NCBI RefSeq assembly: GCF_028561755.1
Contig: NZ_JAQQTD010000001.1
Coordinates: forward strand, 186,001-250,000
Direction of reading: 5' to 3'
Length of the DNA: 64,000 nucleotides
Source of the DNA: Altibacter sp. HG106
GTDB taxonomy: Bacteria; Bacteroidota; Bacteroidia; Flavobacteriales; Flavobacteriaceae
The notes under the pieces are model-generated. The model saw nothing but the letters and a program-made list of their open reading frames with translations, was not told where the DNA came from and ran no database searches. Numbering within the stretch: the first letter of the stretch is position 1; each line of letters starts with the position of its first letter. Both the position numbers and the translations under genes were made by a program. Shown in pieces: positions 1 through 7,824 of the stretch.

Positions 1-7
1 TCTATAA

Positions 8-1261
8 ATGAAGATAATCATCAAGTCGGCTACCATTATTGACCCTACCAGCGAACATCATAAGCAGCAACGGGATCTGTTCATCGAGAACGGCACCATT
101 CGCAAGATTGGAAAGCAACTCACAGCAGAAAAGGCTACTGAAATCACCCGACCCAATCTTCATGTATCTCCAGGATGGTTCGATCCAGGAATTTCGGTGG
201 GAGAACCGGGCTATGAGGAGCGAGAGACCTTAGACAACGCCCTCCGCACCGCAGCGCTCAGCGGATTTGCCCATGTGGCTTTAAATCCGAATGGGTATCC
301 TGTTGCTGATTCAAAATCGCACATCAAGTTTTTGATGTCTCGGGCAGAAAATCAATTGGTAAACACCTATCCAATAGGTGCAGTAACCGTGGGGAGTCGT
401 GGTGAAGACCTCGCCGAGCTATTCGATATGCAGCAAGAAGGAGCCGTTGCCTTTTACGATTACAAGCGACCTCTGGCAAATGCGAACCTATTAAAAATAG
501 CCCTACAGTACGCGCAAAATTTCGATGGATTAGTGCAATCCTTTCCAATGAACAAAAATATCGCCGGTAAAGGCTTAGTGAACGAAGAGCGACAGAGTAC
601 ACTGCTCGGCTTGAAAGGGATCCCGGCACTTTCCGAAGAACTTCAAATTATCCGCGACCTCTATATTCTTGAGTATACTGGCGGAAAACTACACATCCCC
701 ACCCTTTCCACGAAGAAATCGGTTGCCCTGATAAAAGAAGCGAAGAAAAACGGATTGGATGTGAGCTGCAGTGTTTCGGTCAATAATTTGTTCTTAACGG
801 ATGACGTGTTAGACAGCTTTGATTCGCGGTATAAGCTACTGCCGCCGCTGCGCACTTCAGAAGATGCAAAAGCATTGATAAAGGGATTGAAAGACGGTAC
901 CATAGACGGGGTCACCAGCGATCATGATCCTGTGGACATTGAACATAAAAAAATAGAATTTGAAAATGCGGCTTTTGGGAGTATCGGGCTCGAGAGTTGT
1001 TTTGGGGCACTGACCAAAACGCTGGGAGTTGACACCGCGGTGACGGTGCTCACCCGACTTAAAAGTAGGTTTGGTATCTCAGAGGAACCTATTCAGGAGG
1101 GAAACAAGGCATCGCTCACATTGTTTGACCCAGATACCACGTATACCTTCAGCGAACAGGACGTTATTTCTACCTCCAAAAACGCCGCCCTACTGGGAAG
1201 CACACTAAAAGGAAAAGCATACGGCATTGTGAATAATAAAAAGCTGCACCTTCATGAGTAA
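8..1261 (+). CDS. Dihydroorotase-like amidohydrolase with degenerate metal site
   Basis: The 417-aa protein has the layout of class I dihydroorotase, the amidohydrolase that closes carbamoyl-aspartate to dihydroorotate in pyrimidine synthesis. The N-terminal beta strands and the EPGYEERET stretch (about residues 66-74) match the family. However, the HxH metal pair that normally precedes REPG is replaced by WFDPGISVG (57-65), and the late ATDHAPH motif reads TSDHDPVD. Catalysis by this chain alone is therefore doubtful. It could be a non-catalytic PyrC-like subunit or an enzyme with altered chemistry. A TAA at 5-7 may be the stop of an upstream gene. The 3' end overlaps the next gene by 8 nt. 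Confidence 0.8.
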   Translation: MKIIIKSATIIDPTSEHHKQQRDLFIENGTIRKIGKQLTAEKATEITRPNLHVSPGWFDPGISVGEPGYEERETLDNALRTAALSGFAHVALNPNGYPVADSKSHIKFLMSRAENQLVNTYPIGAVTVGSRGEDLAELFDMQQEGAVAFYDYKRPLANANLLKIALQYAQNFDGLVQSFPMNKNIAGKGLVNEERQSTLLGLKGIPALSEELQIIRDLYILEYTGGKLHIPTLSTKKSVALIKEAKKNGLDVSCSVSVNNLFLTDDVLDSFDSRYKLLPPLRTSEDAKALIKGLKDGTIDGVTSDHDPVDIEHKKIEFENAAFGSIGLESCFGALTKTLGVDTAVTVLTRLKSRFGISEEPIQEGNKASLTLFDPDTTYTFSEQDVISTSKNAALLGSTLKGKAYGIVNNKKLHLHE

Positions 1262-1565
1262 TACGCCAGCAGGAAAGAACAAAGCCATAATCGCCTATCT
1301 CACCTTCGTGGGAATGCTGATCGCGTATTTTATGAATAAAGAGGAACAACATGAGTTCGCTACCTGGCATATAAAAAACATGTTTGGATTAGTGATACTT
1401 CTCTTCATTTCTCTGATGTTCCAACGATTTGAGGTAGGTTTCTACATCTACTGGATTGCCGTTGCCTTGTGGTTCTTTTCGTTTTGCATGGCCCTGTTCA
1501 ACAGAACTCAGGGCATCCCCTATCTCAGTGAAAAATTTCAAGATTGGTTTACCTTTTTCGATTAG
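1254..1565 (+). CDS. Small membrane protein, Tic20/DUF4870-like
   Basis: The 103-aa protein has hydrophobic segments at about residues 12-27, 45-60 and 66-84. It begins with a KNKAIIAYLTFVGMLIAYF segment and has a conserved HIKN turn before the second helix. This resembles the DUF4870/Tic20-like family of small integral membrane proteins, whose bacterial role is unknown. Its ATG lies inside the end of the dihydroorotase-like gene, so the two are probably translated together. It is a diverged paralogue of the next gene. Function is not inferred. Confidence 0.7.
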   Translation: MSNTPAGKNKAIIAYLTFVGMLIAYFMNKEEQHEFATWHIKNMFGLVILLFISLMFQRFEVGFYIYWIAVALWFFSFCMALFNRTQGIPYLSEKFQDWFTFFD

Positions 1566-1619
1566 TTGTTTTATCTTTAAAACACTAAAAACCAAATACT
1601 AACCAACATCTCCTTACGT

Positions 1620-1973
1620 ATGGAAGCGTCTACCAACAATCCTTCAGTAGAAGAAGGAAAAACCATCGCTATTATTTCTTACATCACCCTTATCGGACTC
1701 ATCATCGCCTTTGTGATGAACAACGAAAAGAAAAATGATTTTGCCGCGTTTCACATCCGGCAGAGCCTCGGACTCGTCCTCCTGTATCTCGCACTTTGGG
1801 TACTCTTTTTCGCCATGGCGTTTTTGATCAATATACCGTTCTTGTCAACAGTATTGTATCTAGGACTTGCGGTGCTGTGGATTCTGGGGCTTCTAGCAGC
1901 CATTCAGGGTGAGAAAAAGCCAATACCCGTAGTAGGAACACAGTTTCAAGAATGGTTTAAAGGCATCGGCTAG
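1620..1973 (+). CDS. Small membrane protein, Tic20/DUF4870-like (paralogue)
   Basis: The 117-aa protein has the same architecture as the preceding gene: a short hydrophilic N-terminus, a GKTIAIISYITLIGLIIAF first helix, an AFHIRQSLG turn and two more helices, ending in a similar FQEWF motif (the neighbour has FQDWF). The shared start, turn and end show a tandem duplication. It is followed by a perfect-palindrome terminator, so the unit of dihydroorotase-like gene plus two membrane proteins probably ends here. Role unknown. Confidence 0.7.
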   Translation: MEASTNNPSVEEGKTIAIISYITLIGLIIAFVMNNEKKNDFAAFHIRQSLGLVLLYLALWVLFFAMAFLINIPFLSTVLYLGLAVLWILGLLAAIQGEKKPIPVVGTQFQEWFKGIG

Positions 1974-1997
1974 CCTATCAAAATTATGTACCTTTAC

Positions 1998-2030
1998 AAC
2001 GCCGTATCACGTGATACGGCGTTATTTTTT
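1998..2030 (+). terminator. Rho-independent terminator (perfect 26-bp palindrome)
   Basis: A 13-bp arm is repeated perfectly inverted without a spacer (1998-2023) and is followed by ATTTTTT. It lies 24 nt after the stop of the membrane protein gene and just before the esterase start. Confidence 0.85.
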
Positions 2031-2034
2031 AGCT

Positions 2035-2694
2035 ATGAAGAAACCCTCTTTATCACTTGAACACCTATATCGACCTGCGAATACTTCCGCAGCGGAAGCC
2101 CCCGCTATCATCATGCTACATGGTTATGGTAGTGACGAGAACGATTTATTTTCCTTTGCCAGTGAATTGCCGGAAGAATACGCTATTATATCGCTGAAAG
2201 CACCCTATGCTCTTCAACCCTATGGCAATGCCTGGTATTCTATCTATTTTGACGCTCCCGGCGGAAAATTTAGTGATGATGAAGAAGCGATCGCATCCAG
2301 AGAACTTGTTGTTTCTGTTCTGAAGGAAATTTGTGACCGCTATCCGGTAGATCCCAAGCAACTCACCCTATTAGGGTTTAGTCAAGGGACCATTCTTAGC
2401 TTTGCTGTTGCCTTGAGCTATCCCGAATTGATCAAAAATGTGATTGGGCTGAGTGGGTACATTAATGAAGGCATTCTGAAAGCGGGTTACGAAACCAATG
2501 ATTTCAGCCATTTAAAGGTGTACAGTTCTCACGGTTCGGCAGATCAGGTAATTCCGGTCGCCTGGGCGCGAAAGAGTGAACCTTTTTTGAAGAACCTAGC
2601 TATTTCCTGTACCTATTCTGAATTTCCTGTGGGGCACGGCGTGGCACCGCAGAATTTTTACGAATTTAAAGAATGGTTAACAAAGCACTCCTAA
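2035..2694 (+). CDS. Alpha/beta hydrolase, carboxylesterase/phospholipase family
   Basis: The 219-aa protein matches the small cytosolic esterase family (Abhydrolase_2). The oxyanion-region motif LHGYGSDEND is at about 28-37, the nucleophile elbow GFSQG has Ser116, the acid is Asp170 in SHGSADQVIP, and the base is His201 in VGHGV. Length fits the family. I chose ATG 2035 rather than the in-frame GTG at 2011, because that GTG sits inside the terminator palindrome. It converges with the gene at 2691; the two coding ends share four bases. Physiological substrate unknown. Confidence 0.85.
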   Translation: MKKPSLSLEHLYRPANTSAAEAPAIIMLHGYGSDENDLFSFASELPEEYAIISLKAPYALQPYGNAWYSIYFDAPGGKFSDDEEAIASRELVVSVLKEICDRYPVDPKQLTLLGFSQGTILSFAVALSYPELIKNVIGLSGYINEGILKAGYETNDFSHLKVYSSHGSADQVIPVAWARKSEPFLKNLAISCTYSEFPVGHGVAPQNFYEFKEWLTKHS

Positions 2695-3185
2695 CGAGGA
2701 TAAAGGACCGAAGAAATGACTTCAATTTGTAACTGGTTGTTTTCGTCGAAGATGTAGCTTAATAGCATTTCTCCCCAGTAGGTCCCATCGGTGAAATCGG
2801 CAATAATCCATCGGTGGTTCAAAAAGAAGATCGTGTTTATTTTCATATCGCCTTCCAGACCTTCATAGGGAATTAGTGGATTATCCCCCATCTGCCCATT
2901 CTGTTCGTAGATGGCTTCTGCCACCTGCTGTTGTACCGCTTCAGCTTCAAAACCCAGACGTTCCAAATAATCCATGGCCATTCCGTTTCCCATCAGTGAA
3001 AATTCGGTCGCCTCAAAAAGTCTATCGTTAAGGACTGCGATCGAGTCGTTGGCCTTTTCCACAGAAGTAGTCAAACTGGAAATCCGATTTTCCTGTCGTT
3101 CGAAAATAGATTTTTCGTTCATATACTGAAAGATGATGAACAATAGCGCGAAGAAAAACAAGTACATAAAAATTCGAGACTTCAT
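2691..3185 (-). CDS. Membrane-anchored coiled-coil protein of unknown function
   Basis: The 164-aa protein has one N-terminal hydrophobic helix (about residues 4-20), then a predicted coiled coil (about 24-60), then a globular C-terminal half rich in beta-type residues that ends LLSYIFDENNQLQIEVISS. The start at 3185 overlaps the stop of the upstream MBL gene as ATGA, which implies translational coupling. I do not recognise the family. The topology suggests a protein anchored in the inner membrane with most of the chain in the periplasm. Confidence 0.65.
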   Translation of the reverse strand: MKSRIFMYLFFFALLFIIFQYMNEKSIFERQENRISSLTTSVEKANDSIAVLNDRLFEATEFSLMGNGMAMDYLERLGFEAEAVQQQVAEAIYEQNGQMGDNPLIPYEGLEGDMKINTIFFLNHRWIIADFTDGTYWGEMLLSYIFDENNQLQIEVISSVLYPR

Positions 3186-3964
3186 GAAGAACACGTAATT
3201 TGTAGTCCGTCGTAGGCCAACTGCACGCCTTTAGGCAGTGCTTTATCCACTTCTTCGTGGAAGCCCATCAAATGACTAATATGAGTAAAATAAGTTTGTT
3301 TCGGTTGTAAACGTTCCACGATCGATAAGGCTTCGGAAACATTTAAATGCGAATAATGAGGGTCTTCTCTCAGCGCACTTATAACAAGTACCTCCAGGCC
3401 TTTCAACTTCTCTAGTTCGGCATCAGCGATGGTTTTTACATCGGTCAGGTAAGCAAGATTATCGATGCGGAAGCCCAATACAGGAAGGTTGGCGTGAAAA
3501 ACCTCAATTGGTAGAATATCTTTTCCTCCTATTGTAAAGTGGGCATCTTTCTCGATGGCGTATTCGGTTATGGTAGGCGCACCGGGGTATTTATTCTTGG
3601 TTTCGAAAATATAGCCAAATCGTTCATGAAGCGAATCAAACACCCTTGAATGCGCGTAAAACGGAATGTCTCCTTGTCGGAAGTAGAAGGGGCGTATATC
3701 GTCTAATCCGGCAGTATGGTCACTGTGTTCATGAGTGAGCAATACCGCGTCCAATTTCTGACAGTTCGCCCGAAGCATTTGCTGTCTGAAGTCGGGTCCA
3801 CAATCAATGACGCAGCTCGTATCTTCCCATTCTAACAATACCGAAACGCGCAGGCGTTGATCTTTAGGATCGGCGCTTTTACAGACCGGATGATCGCTTC
3901 CTATGACGGGAACTCCCTGCGAAGTTCCAGTCCCCAAAAATGTAAGGGTTACGCCTGATTTCAT
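3182..3964 (-). CDS. MBL-fold metal-dependent hydrolase, PhnP-like
   Basis: The 260-aa protein carries the metallo-beta-lactamase signature THEHSDH (residues 77-83). It also has the GTGTSQGVPVIG start typical of the PhnP/RNase Z-like branch, Asp54 in CVIDCGPDF, and later HISH and HAN motifs that supply further metal ligands. PhnP is a cyclic phosphodiesterase, but the substrate in Bacteroidetes is not established. ATG 3964 is used; an in-frame GTG at 3970 is less likely. It is divergent from the gene at 4047, with both promoters in the 80-bp gap. Confidence 0.85.
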   Translation of the reverse strand: MKSGVTLTFLGTGTSQGVPVIGSDHPVCKSADPKDQRLRVSVLLEWEDTSCVIDCGPDFRQQMLRANCQKLDAVLLTHEHSDHTAGLDDIRPFYFRQGDIPFYAHSRVFDSLHERFGYIFETKNKYPGAPTITEYAIEKDAHFTIGGKDILPIEVFHANLPVLGFRIDNLAYLTDVKTIADAELEKLKGLEVLVISALREDPHYSHLNVSEALSIVERLQPKQTYFTHISHLMGFHEEVDKALPKGVQLAYDGLQITCSS

Positions 3965-3988
3965 TAACACAAAAATAGGAGTATTTTT

Positions 3989-4018
3989 TTTGTTTGGCTA
4001 GGCGTTTTCATACCTTTG
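3989..4018 (+). promoter_or_regulatory. Bacteroidetes-type promoter for the 4047 gene
   Basis: The -7 element TACCTTTG is at 4011-4018 and a TTTG box at 3989-3992, spaced 18 nt. The start codon follows 28 nt after the -7 element. Confidence 0.6.
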
Positions 4019-4046
4019 TTAAAGAGCTTACATTCAATACAAGACT

Positions 4047-5513
4047 ATGCCCGAAACGCTATCAGGAGATAAGGAATTTGAAAATATCCCATCCATAAAA
4101 AGCAAGGCACTCCGCATCAATCTCAACGAGAATATTTACGGAACATTTGCAGAAATTGGTGCCGGTCAGGAGACGGTTCGAAATTTCTTTCGTGCCGGAG
4201 GCGCATCGGGAACCATTGCCAAGACAATTTCAGCCTACGATAAAGATTTTAGTGATGCCATTTACGGAACAGAGGATGATGGTCGCTATGTCACTGAATC
4301 TAGGTTGCTGAAGATGCTCTCCCACGAAATTGATCTTATCGAAGAGCGTATCGTTCGAGAAAACCATCCCAATAAAATGTTTTTTGCCTACGCCAACACG
4401 GTGGCAACCATTGATTTCGCGAAAAAATACAAAGGGCATGGTTGGGTTGGAATACGATACCAAACGCAGGCAGATGAAGATTATAGTGAAATCATATTGC
4501 ACATCCGATTTAAAGAGAACGAAGCGGTTTTACAACAGAATACCTTAGGGATACTCGGGGTTAATCTTATCTACGGAGCGTATTACAAATACGATCAACC
4601 TAAAAAGTTGCTGCGCTATCTCTATGATCATATTGATAAGGACAAAATTGAAATCGATACCATTAACTTTTCGGGACCAAAATTTAAAGAGGTGGATAAC
4701 CGCTTGATGAGCTTACAGCTTATTAAAAATGGAATGACCGATGCGGTAATTTTTGGCCCTGATGGCAACAATATCCTTCCCGCCCGTATTCTATACAAAA
4801 AAAATATCTTGGCCCTACGCGGAAGCTTCCGACCGGTAACCAAAGTGAATATCGATATGTATGAGCGCTCTTATGAGATGTTCCTAAAAGAAAATCGCGT
4901 AGAAAAAGATCGAACGGAAGTCATTTTTGAAATCACCCTTTCTAATTTACGAGCGGAAGGTGAGATCAACGAGCAAGATTTTATGGATCGCGCCAAACTC
5001 CTGTGCTCGTTAGGGCATACGGTGATGATCTCCAATTTCCAGGAATACTATAAATTGGTTGAATACTTCTCGAGATATACAAAAATGCGTCTCGGACTCA
5101 CTATGGGTGTGAACAACCTTGTTGATATTTTCGACGAAAAATATTATCGCCATCTTAGTGGTGGTATCTTAGAAGCCTTCGGAAAGTTATTCTTTAAAGA
5201 TCTGAAGGTGTATCTCTACCCTATGCGCGATCCTGAAACGGGTGAATACACTAATAGCGAGAATTTGAAGGTGCATCCTCGTATGAAAGAATTGTATAAG
5301 TTCTTTAAATACAATGGAAAAGTAATCGATATTGAAGATTTCAACCCCGAAATCTTAAATATCTTTTCGAGAGAAGTATTGGCGATGATCGAAGAAGACC
5401 GCGACAATTGGGAAGAAATGCTTCCAAGTGGGGTTTCTGACATCATCAAAGAGAAAAAACTCTTCAGTTACCAATCCAAACCTCAGAAGGAGGCGCAAGG
5501 AGCGGCTAAATAA
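4047..5513 (+). CDS. Conserved 488-aa Bacteroidetes protein of unknown function
   Basis: The soluble 488-aa protein has no signal peptide or membrane segment. Its sequence is highly regular. Landmarks are RINLNENIYGTFAEIGAGQE (about 23-42), FFRAGGASGTIAK, an acidic YGTEDDGRYVTE block, FGPDGNNILPA and LTMGVNNLVDIFDEKYYR. I recall close relatives in flavobacteria that carry database names such as nicotinate-nucleotide adenylyltransferase or TonB receptor. Neither fits: there is no HxGH nucleotidyltransferase motif, no barrel and no signal peptide. I therefore leave it unassigned. Its stop abuts that of bcp with no spacer. Confidence 0.8.
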   Translation: MPETLSGDKEFENIPSIKSKALRINLNENIYGTFAEIGAGQETVRNFFRAGGASGTIAKTISAYDKDFSDAIYGTEDDGRYVTESRLLKMLSHEIDLIEERIVRENHPNKMFFAYANTVATIDFAKKYKGHGWVGIRYQTQADEDYSEIILHIRFKENEAVLQQNTLGILGVNLIYGAYYKYDQPKKLLRYLYDHIDKDKIEIDTINFSGPKFKEVDNRLMSLQLIKNGMTDAVIFGPDGNNILPARILYKKNILALRGSFRPVTKVNIDMYERSYEMFLKENRVEKDRTEVIFEITLSNLRAEGEINEQDFMDRAKLLCSLGHTVMISNFQEYYKLVEYFSRYTKMRLGLTMGVNNLVDIFDEKYYRHLSGGILEAFGKLFFKDLKVYLYPMRDPETGEYTNSENLKVHPRMKELYKFFKYNGKVIDIEDFNPEILNIFSREVLAMIEEDRDNWEEMLPSGVSDIIKEKKLFSYQSKPQKEAQGAAK

Positions 5514-5969
5514 TTATTCGGCAAGCAGTTGGGCTGCGTGGTCCTTCGTCTTTACCTTTTCAATAACGCGTGCAACGACACCGTCTTCGTTCACAACAAA
5601 TGTTTTGCGATGGATCCCGTCGTATTCTCGCCCCATGAATTTCTTGGGTCCCCACACCCCAAAAGCATTGATCACCTCTTTTTCTTCATCTGCGAGCAAA
5701 GGAAAAGGGAAATCGTATTTGTTTTTGAAGTTGCTTTGTTTCCGTTGGGTATCGGCACTTACCCCCAGGAGTTCATACCCCGCGTCTCGTAATTCTTTAA
5801 AGTGATCTCTTAAGTTACACGCTTCAGCAGTACAGCCGGGTGTATTGGCCTTGGGGTAGAAAAACACCACCAACTTTTTACCCTTATAATCAGATAATTT
5901 TACTTCATTACCATCTTGATCGACACTCGTGAAATTTGGTACGGCATCTCCTTCTTTTAGTGTATTCAT
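5514..5969 (-). CDS. bcp: Peroxiredoxin, Bcp/PrxQ family
   Basis: The 151-aa protein is a thiol peroxidase that reduces hydroperoxides. The peroxidatic Cys46 lies in NTPGCTAEAC and the resolving Cys51 is five residues later, which defines the atypical two-Cys PrxQ/Bcp type. FFYPKANTPGC and GVWGPKKFMGREYDGIHRKTFVV are characteristic. Length is normal and the location should be cytosolic. It is divergent from nth; the nth promoter lies against the start of bcp. Confidence 0.93.
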   Translation of the reverse strand: MNTLKEGDAVPNFTSVDQDGNEVKLSDYKGKKLVVFFYPKANTPGCTAEACNLRDHFKELRDAGYELLGVSADTQRKQSNFKNKYDFPFPLLADEEKEVINAFGVWGPKKFMGREYDGIHRKTFVVNEDGVVARVIEKVKTKDHAAQLLAE

Positions 5970-5998
5970 TGCGTTACTTTTGTGTAAAATTAGCCAAA

Positions 5999-6661
5999 AT
6001 GACCAAGCAAGAAAAGGTAAGTTTTGTTATTGAAACGTTAAACCGACTCTATCCCGAAATTCCGATTCCGCTAGACCACAAAGACCCCTATACCCTCCTC
6101 ATAGCTGTCTTATTATCGGCACAGAGCACCGATGTTCGCGTCAATCAAATTACACCCATATTATTCGAGATAGCCGACAACCCTTATGACATGATCAGAT
6201 TATCTGTAGATGAAATTCGGGAAATCATCAAACCTGTAGGTCTATCTCCTATGAAATCGAAAGGTATATACGGACTCTCAAAAATTTTAATAGAAGAACA
6301 CAATGGCCAGGTACCTGCCTCTTTTGAGGCGCTAGAACGCCTTCCAGCGGTGGGACATAAAACGGCCAGTGTAGTAATGTCGCAAGCCTTCAACGTACCT
6401 GCTTTTCCGGTGGATACCCATATTCATCGTTTAATGTACCGCTGGGGACTTTCCACAGGTAAAAATGTGGTGCAAACTGAAAAAGACGCGAAGCGATTAT
6501 TTCCGGAAGATCACTGGAATAAACTACACCTACAAATTATTTGGTATGGCCGACATTACAGTCCGGCCCGCGGTTGGGACTTAGAAAAAGATGTTATCAC
6601 CAACACCATTGGACGGAAAACGGTGATCAACAATTATTGGAAAAGTAAAAAAAAGAAATAA
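5999..6661 (+). CDS. nth: Endonuclease III-like DNA glycosylase, without Fe-S cysteines
   Basis: The 220-aa base-excision glycosylase/AP lyase removes oxidised pyrimidines. The helix-hairpin-helix LPAVGHKTASVV contains the catalytic Lys121, and PVDTHIHR contains Asp139. The usual C-terminal four-cysteine Fe-S loop is absent: after WYGRHYSPARGWDLEKD the chain has no cysteine and ends in a basic tail. ATG 5999 is used because a longer reading would run into the bcp start, and a TACTTTTG -7 element sits at 5975-5982. A strong terminator follows directly. Confidence 0.92.
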   Translation: MTKQEKVSFVIETLNRLYPEIPIPLDHKDPYTLLIAVLLSAQSTDVRVNQITPILFEIADNPYDMIRLSVDEIREIIKPVGLSPMKSKGIYGLSKILIEEHNGQVPASFEALERLPAVGHKTASVVMSQAFNVPAFPVDTHIHRLMYRWGLSTGKNVVQTEKDAKRLFPEDHWNKLHLQIIWYGRHYSPARGWDLEKDVITNTIGRKTVINNYWKSKKKK

Positions 6662-6694
6662 AAAAAACCCCGGTCATCTTATCCCGGGGTTTTT
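6661..6694. terminator. Bidirectional Rho-independent terminator
   Basis: AAAAACCCCGG (6663-6673) pairs with CCGGGGTTTTT (6684-6694). Runs of A and T on the two sides let it serve both nth on the plus strand and the small minus-strand gene at 6702. Confidence 0.88.
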
Positions 6695-6701
6695 CCAAAG
6701 T

Positions 6702-6854
6702 TTAGTTTAGAAGTGCTTCAAACTTCAATTTATTATAATCTATAACACTTAAAGCCTTACTATAATCCAGAAGAAATTTAATGGTCTCTTCTTTCGGAAC
6801 CAGTTGTTTATCCACGCGTTCCGAACGTGGTTTTTCAGAGTACAGTTTTGCCAT
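6702..6854 (-). CDS. 50-aa conserved-looking small protein downstream of the sigma factor
   Basis: The frame runs from ATG 6854 to TAA 6702. The protein starts MAKLYSEKPRSERVDKQLVP, continues with KEETIKFLLDYSKALSVIDY and ends NKLKFEALLN. It is charged and soluble, with a helical C-terminal half. It lies 60 nt downstream of the sigma-factor gene on the same strand and is closed by a strong terminator, so it is probably co-transcribed. Codon use matches the neighbours. Function unknown; a regulator or ribosome-associated peptide is only a guess. Confidence 0.7.
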   Translation of the reverse strand: MAKLYSEKPRSERVDKQLVPKEETIKFLLDYSKALSVIDYNKLKFEALLN

Positions 6855-6914
6855 AGAACACCATATTTTGAGGTTAATGTTATTTATTAACGTGGCAAAT
6901 ATGTACTTATTGTG

Positions 6915-7499
6915 TTAATTCGTTAAAATTATATTATGCTTCTCAATTACCTTTCTCAAATTGATTAATGCATAGCGCATGCGTCCTAAAGCCGTATTGA
7001 TGCTCACGCCCGTTCGCTCGCTTATCTCTTTGAAACTCATCTCTTTATAGATGCGCATCATCAATACTGTTTTCTGATCTTCTGGCAACTCTTCAATAAG
7101 GCGTCGTACATCATTTTCGACTTGCCCCTTGATCATTCGCTTTTCGATATTCAAACTATTATCACTTAAGACTGAGAATATATTAAAATCGTCTTTGTTT
7201 TCGAATTTTGGCATTCGATTGCTCTTTCTGAAATGATCGATGACCAAATTATGAGCAATTCGCATCACCCAAGGTAAAAACTTCCCTTCTTCATTATACG
7301 CTCCTCGCTTCAGGGTTTTAATAACCTTGATGAACGTATCCTGAAAAATGTCTTCGGCAATGTCTTTGTCGAAAACCTTGGAATAAATAAAACTGTAAAT
7401 TCTTTGTTTGTGTCTGGTGATGAGCTCACATAAGGCTGACTCGTCGCCATTCATGTAGGCACTAACATAGTGCGCATCGGTAGGTATACTTCGCTTCAT
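6915..7499 (-). CDS. RNA polymerase sigma factor, ECF/sigma-70 family
   Basis: The 194-aa protein has region 2 (about residues 25-95, with DIAEDIFQDTFIKVI and a PWVMRIAHNLVIDHFRK core) and region 4 (about 130-185, with LPEDQKTVLMMRIYKEMSFKEISERTGVS as the helix-turn-helix). No anti-sigma gene is adjacent, so it resembles the stand-alone ECF factors common in flavobacteria. ATG 7499 is used; the longer frame would need an unusual start. A 50-aa gene follows on the same strand. Confidence 0.92.
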   Translation of the reverse strand: MKRSIPTDAHYVSAYMNGDESALCELITRHKQRIYSFIYSKVFDKDIAEDIFQDTFIKVIKTLKRGAYNEEGKFLPWVMRIAHNLVIDHFRKSNRMPKFENKDDFNIFSVLSDNSLNIEKRMIKGQVENDVRRLIEELPEDQKTVLMMRIYKEMSFKEISERTGVSINTALGRMRYALINLRKVIEKHNIILTN

Positions 7500-7791
7500 A
7501 ACAATACTTCTTCTTAAAAAAATAAACAACAGGTGACCTTGGTTGCTTAGCTCAAATGTTTATTTAAAGTAATGTTATGCTATAGGCAATAAATTTAATT
7601 TTTATCGTTGCGAGGGGTAAATATAATAACAAAGTTTTAAGAAATGCAAACTATTGTGGGTTTTTTCTTAAAAAAAGTATAAATAAAAACATTATTAAAA
7701 GGCTCACTAAGAAGCATAAAACAATGTAGTATCTTTGCAAAATCGTAGCAAAAACCCGTCGTCTTGACGGTACTATTGGTGCGCTTAGGTA
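7500..7791. other. Divergent intergenic region between the sigma factor and uvrA
   Basis: About 290 A/T-rich bases separate the divergent genes. A -7 element TATCTTTG at 7730-7737 points toward uvrA, without a clear upstream box. I see no RNA gene or longer coding frame here. Confidence 0.5.
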
Positions 7792-7824
7792 ATGTATAAA
7801 CTAGAAAGGAAGTTTTTATTTTGA
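7792..7824 (+). CDS. Possible 10-codon leader ORF coupled to uvrA
   Basis: ATG 7792 opens MYKLERKFLF and stops at TGA 7822-7824. That stop overlaps the TTG start of uvrA (7821-7823) as TTGA. A purine-rich AGAAAGGAAG inside it (7803-7812) is well placed as the ribosome-binding site for uvrA. Whether it is translated is inference. Confidence 0.35.
   Translation: MYKLERKFLF

Noticed and set aside
2011-2034. GTG 2011 as an earlier start for the esterase.
   Set aside because: The extension lies within a perfect terminator palindrome.
5936-5998. Earlier in-frame start for nth.
   Set aside because: It would overlap the start of the divergent bcp gene and lie upstream of the -7 element at 5975-5982.
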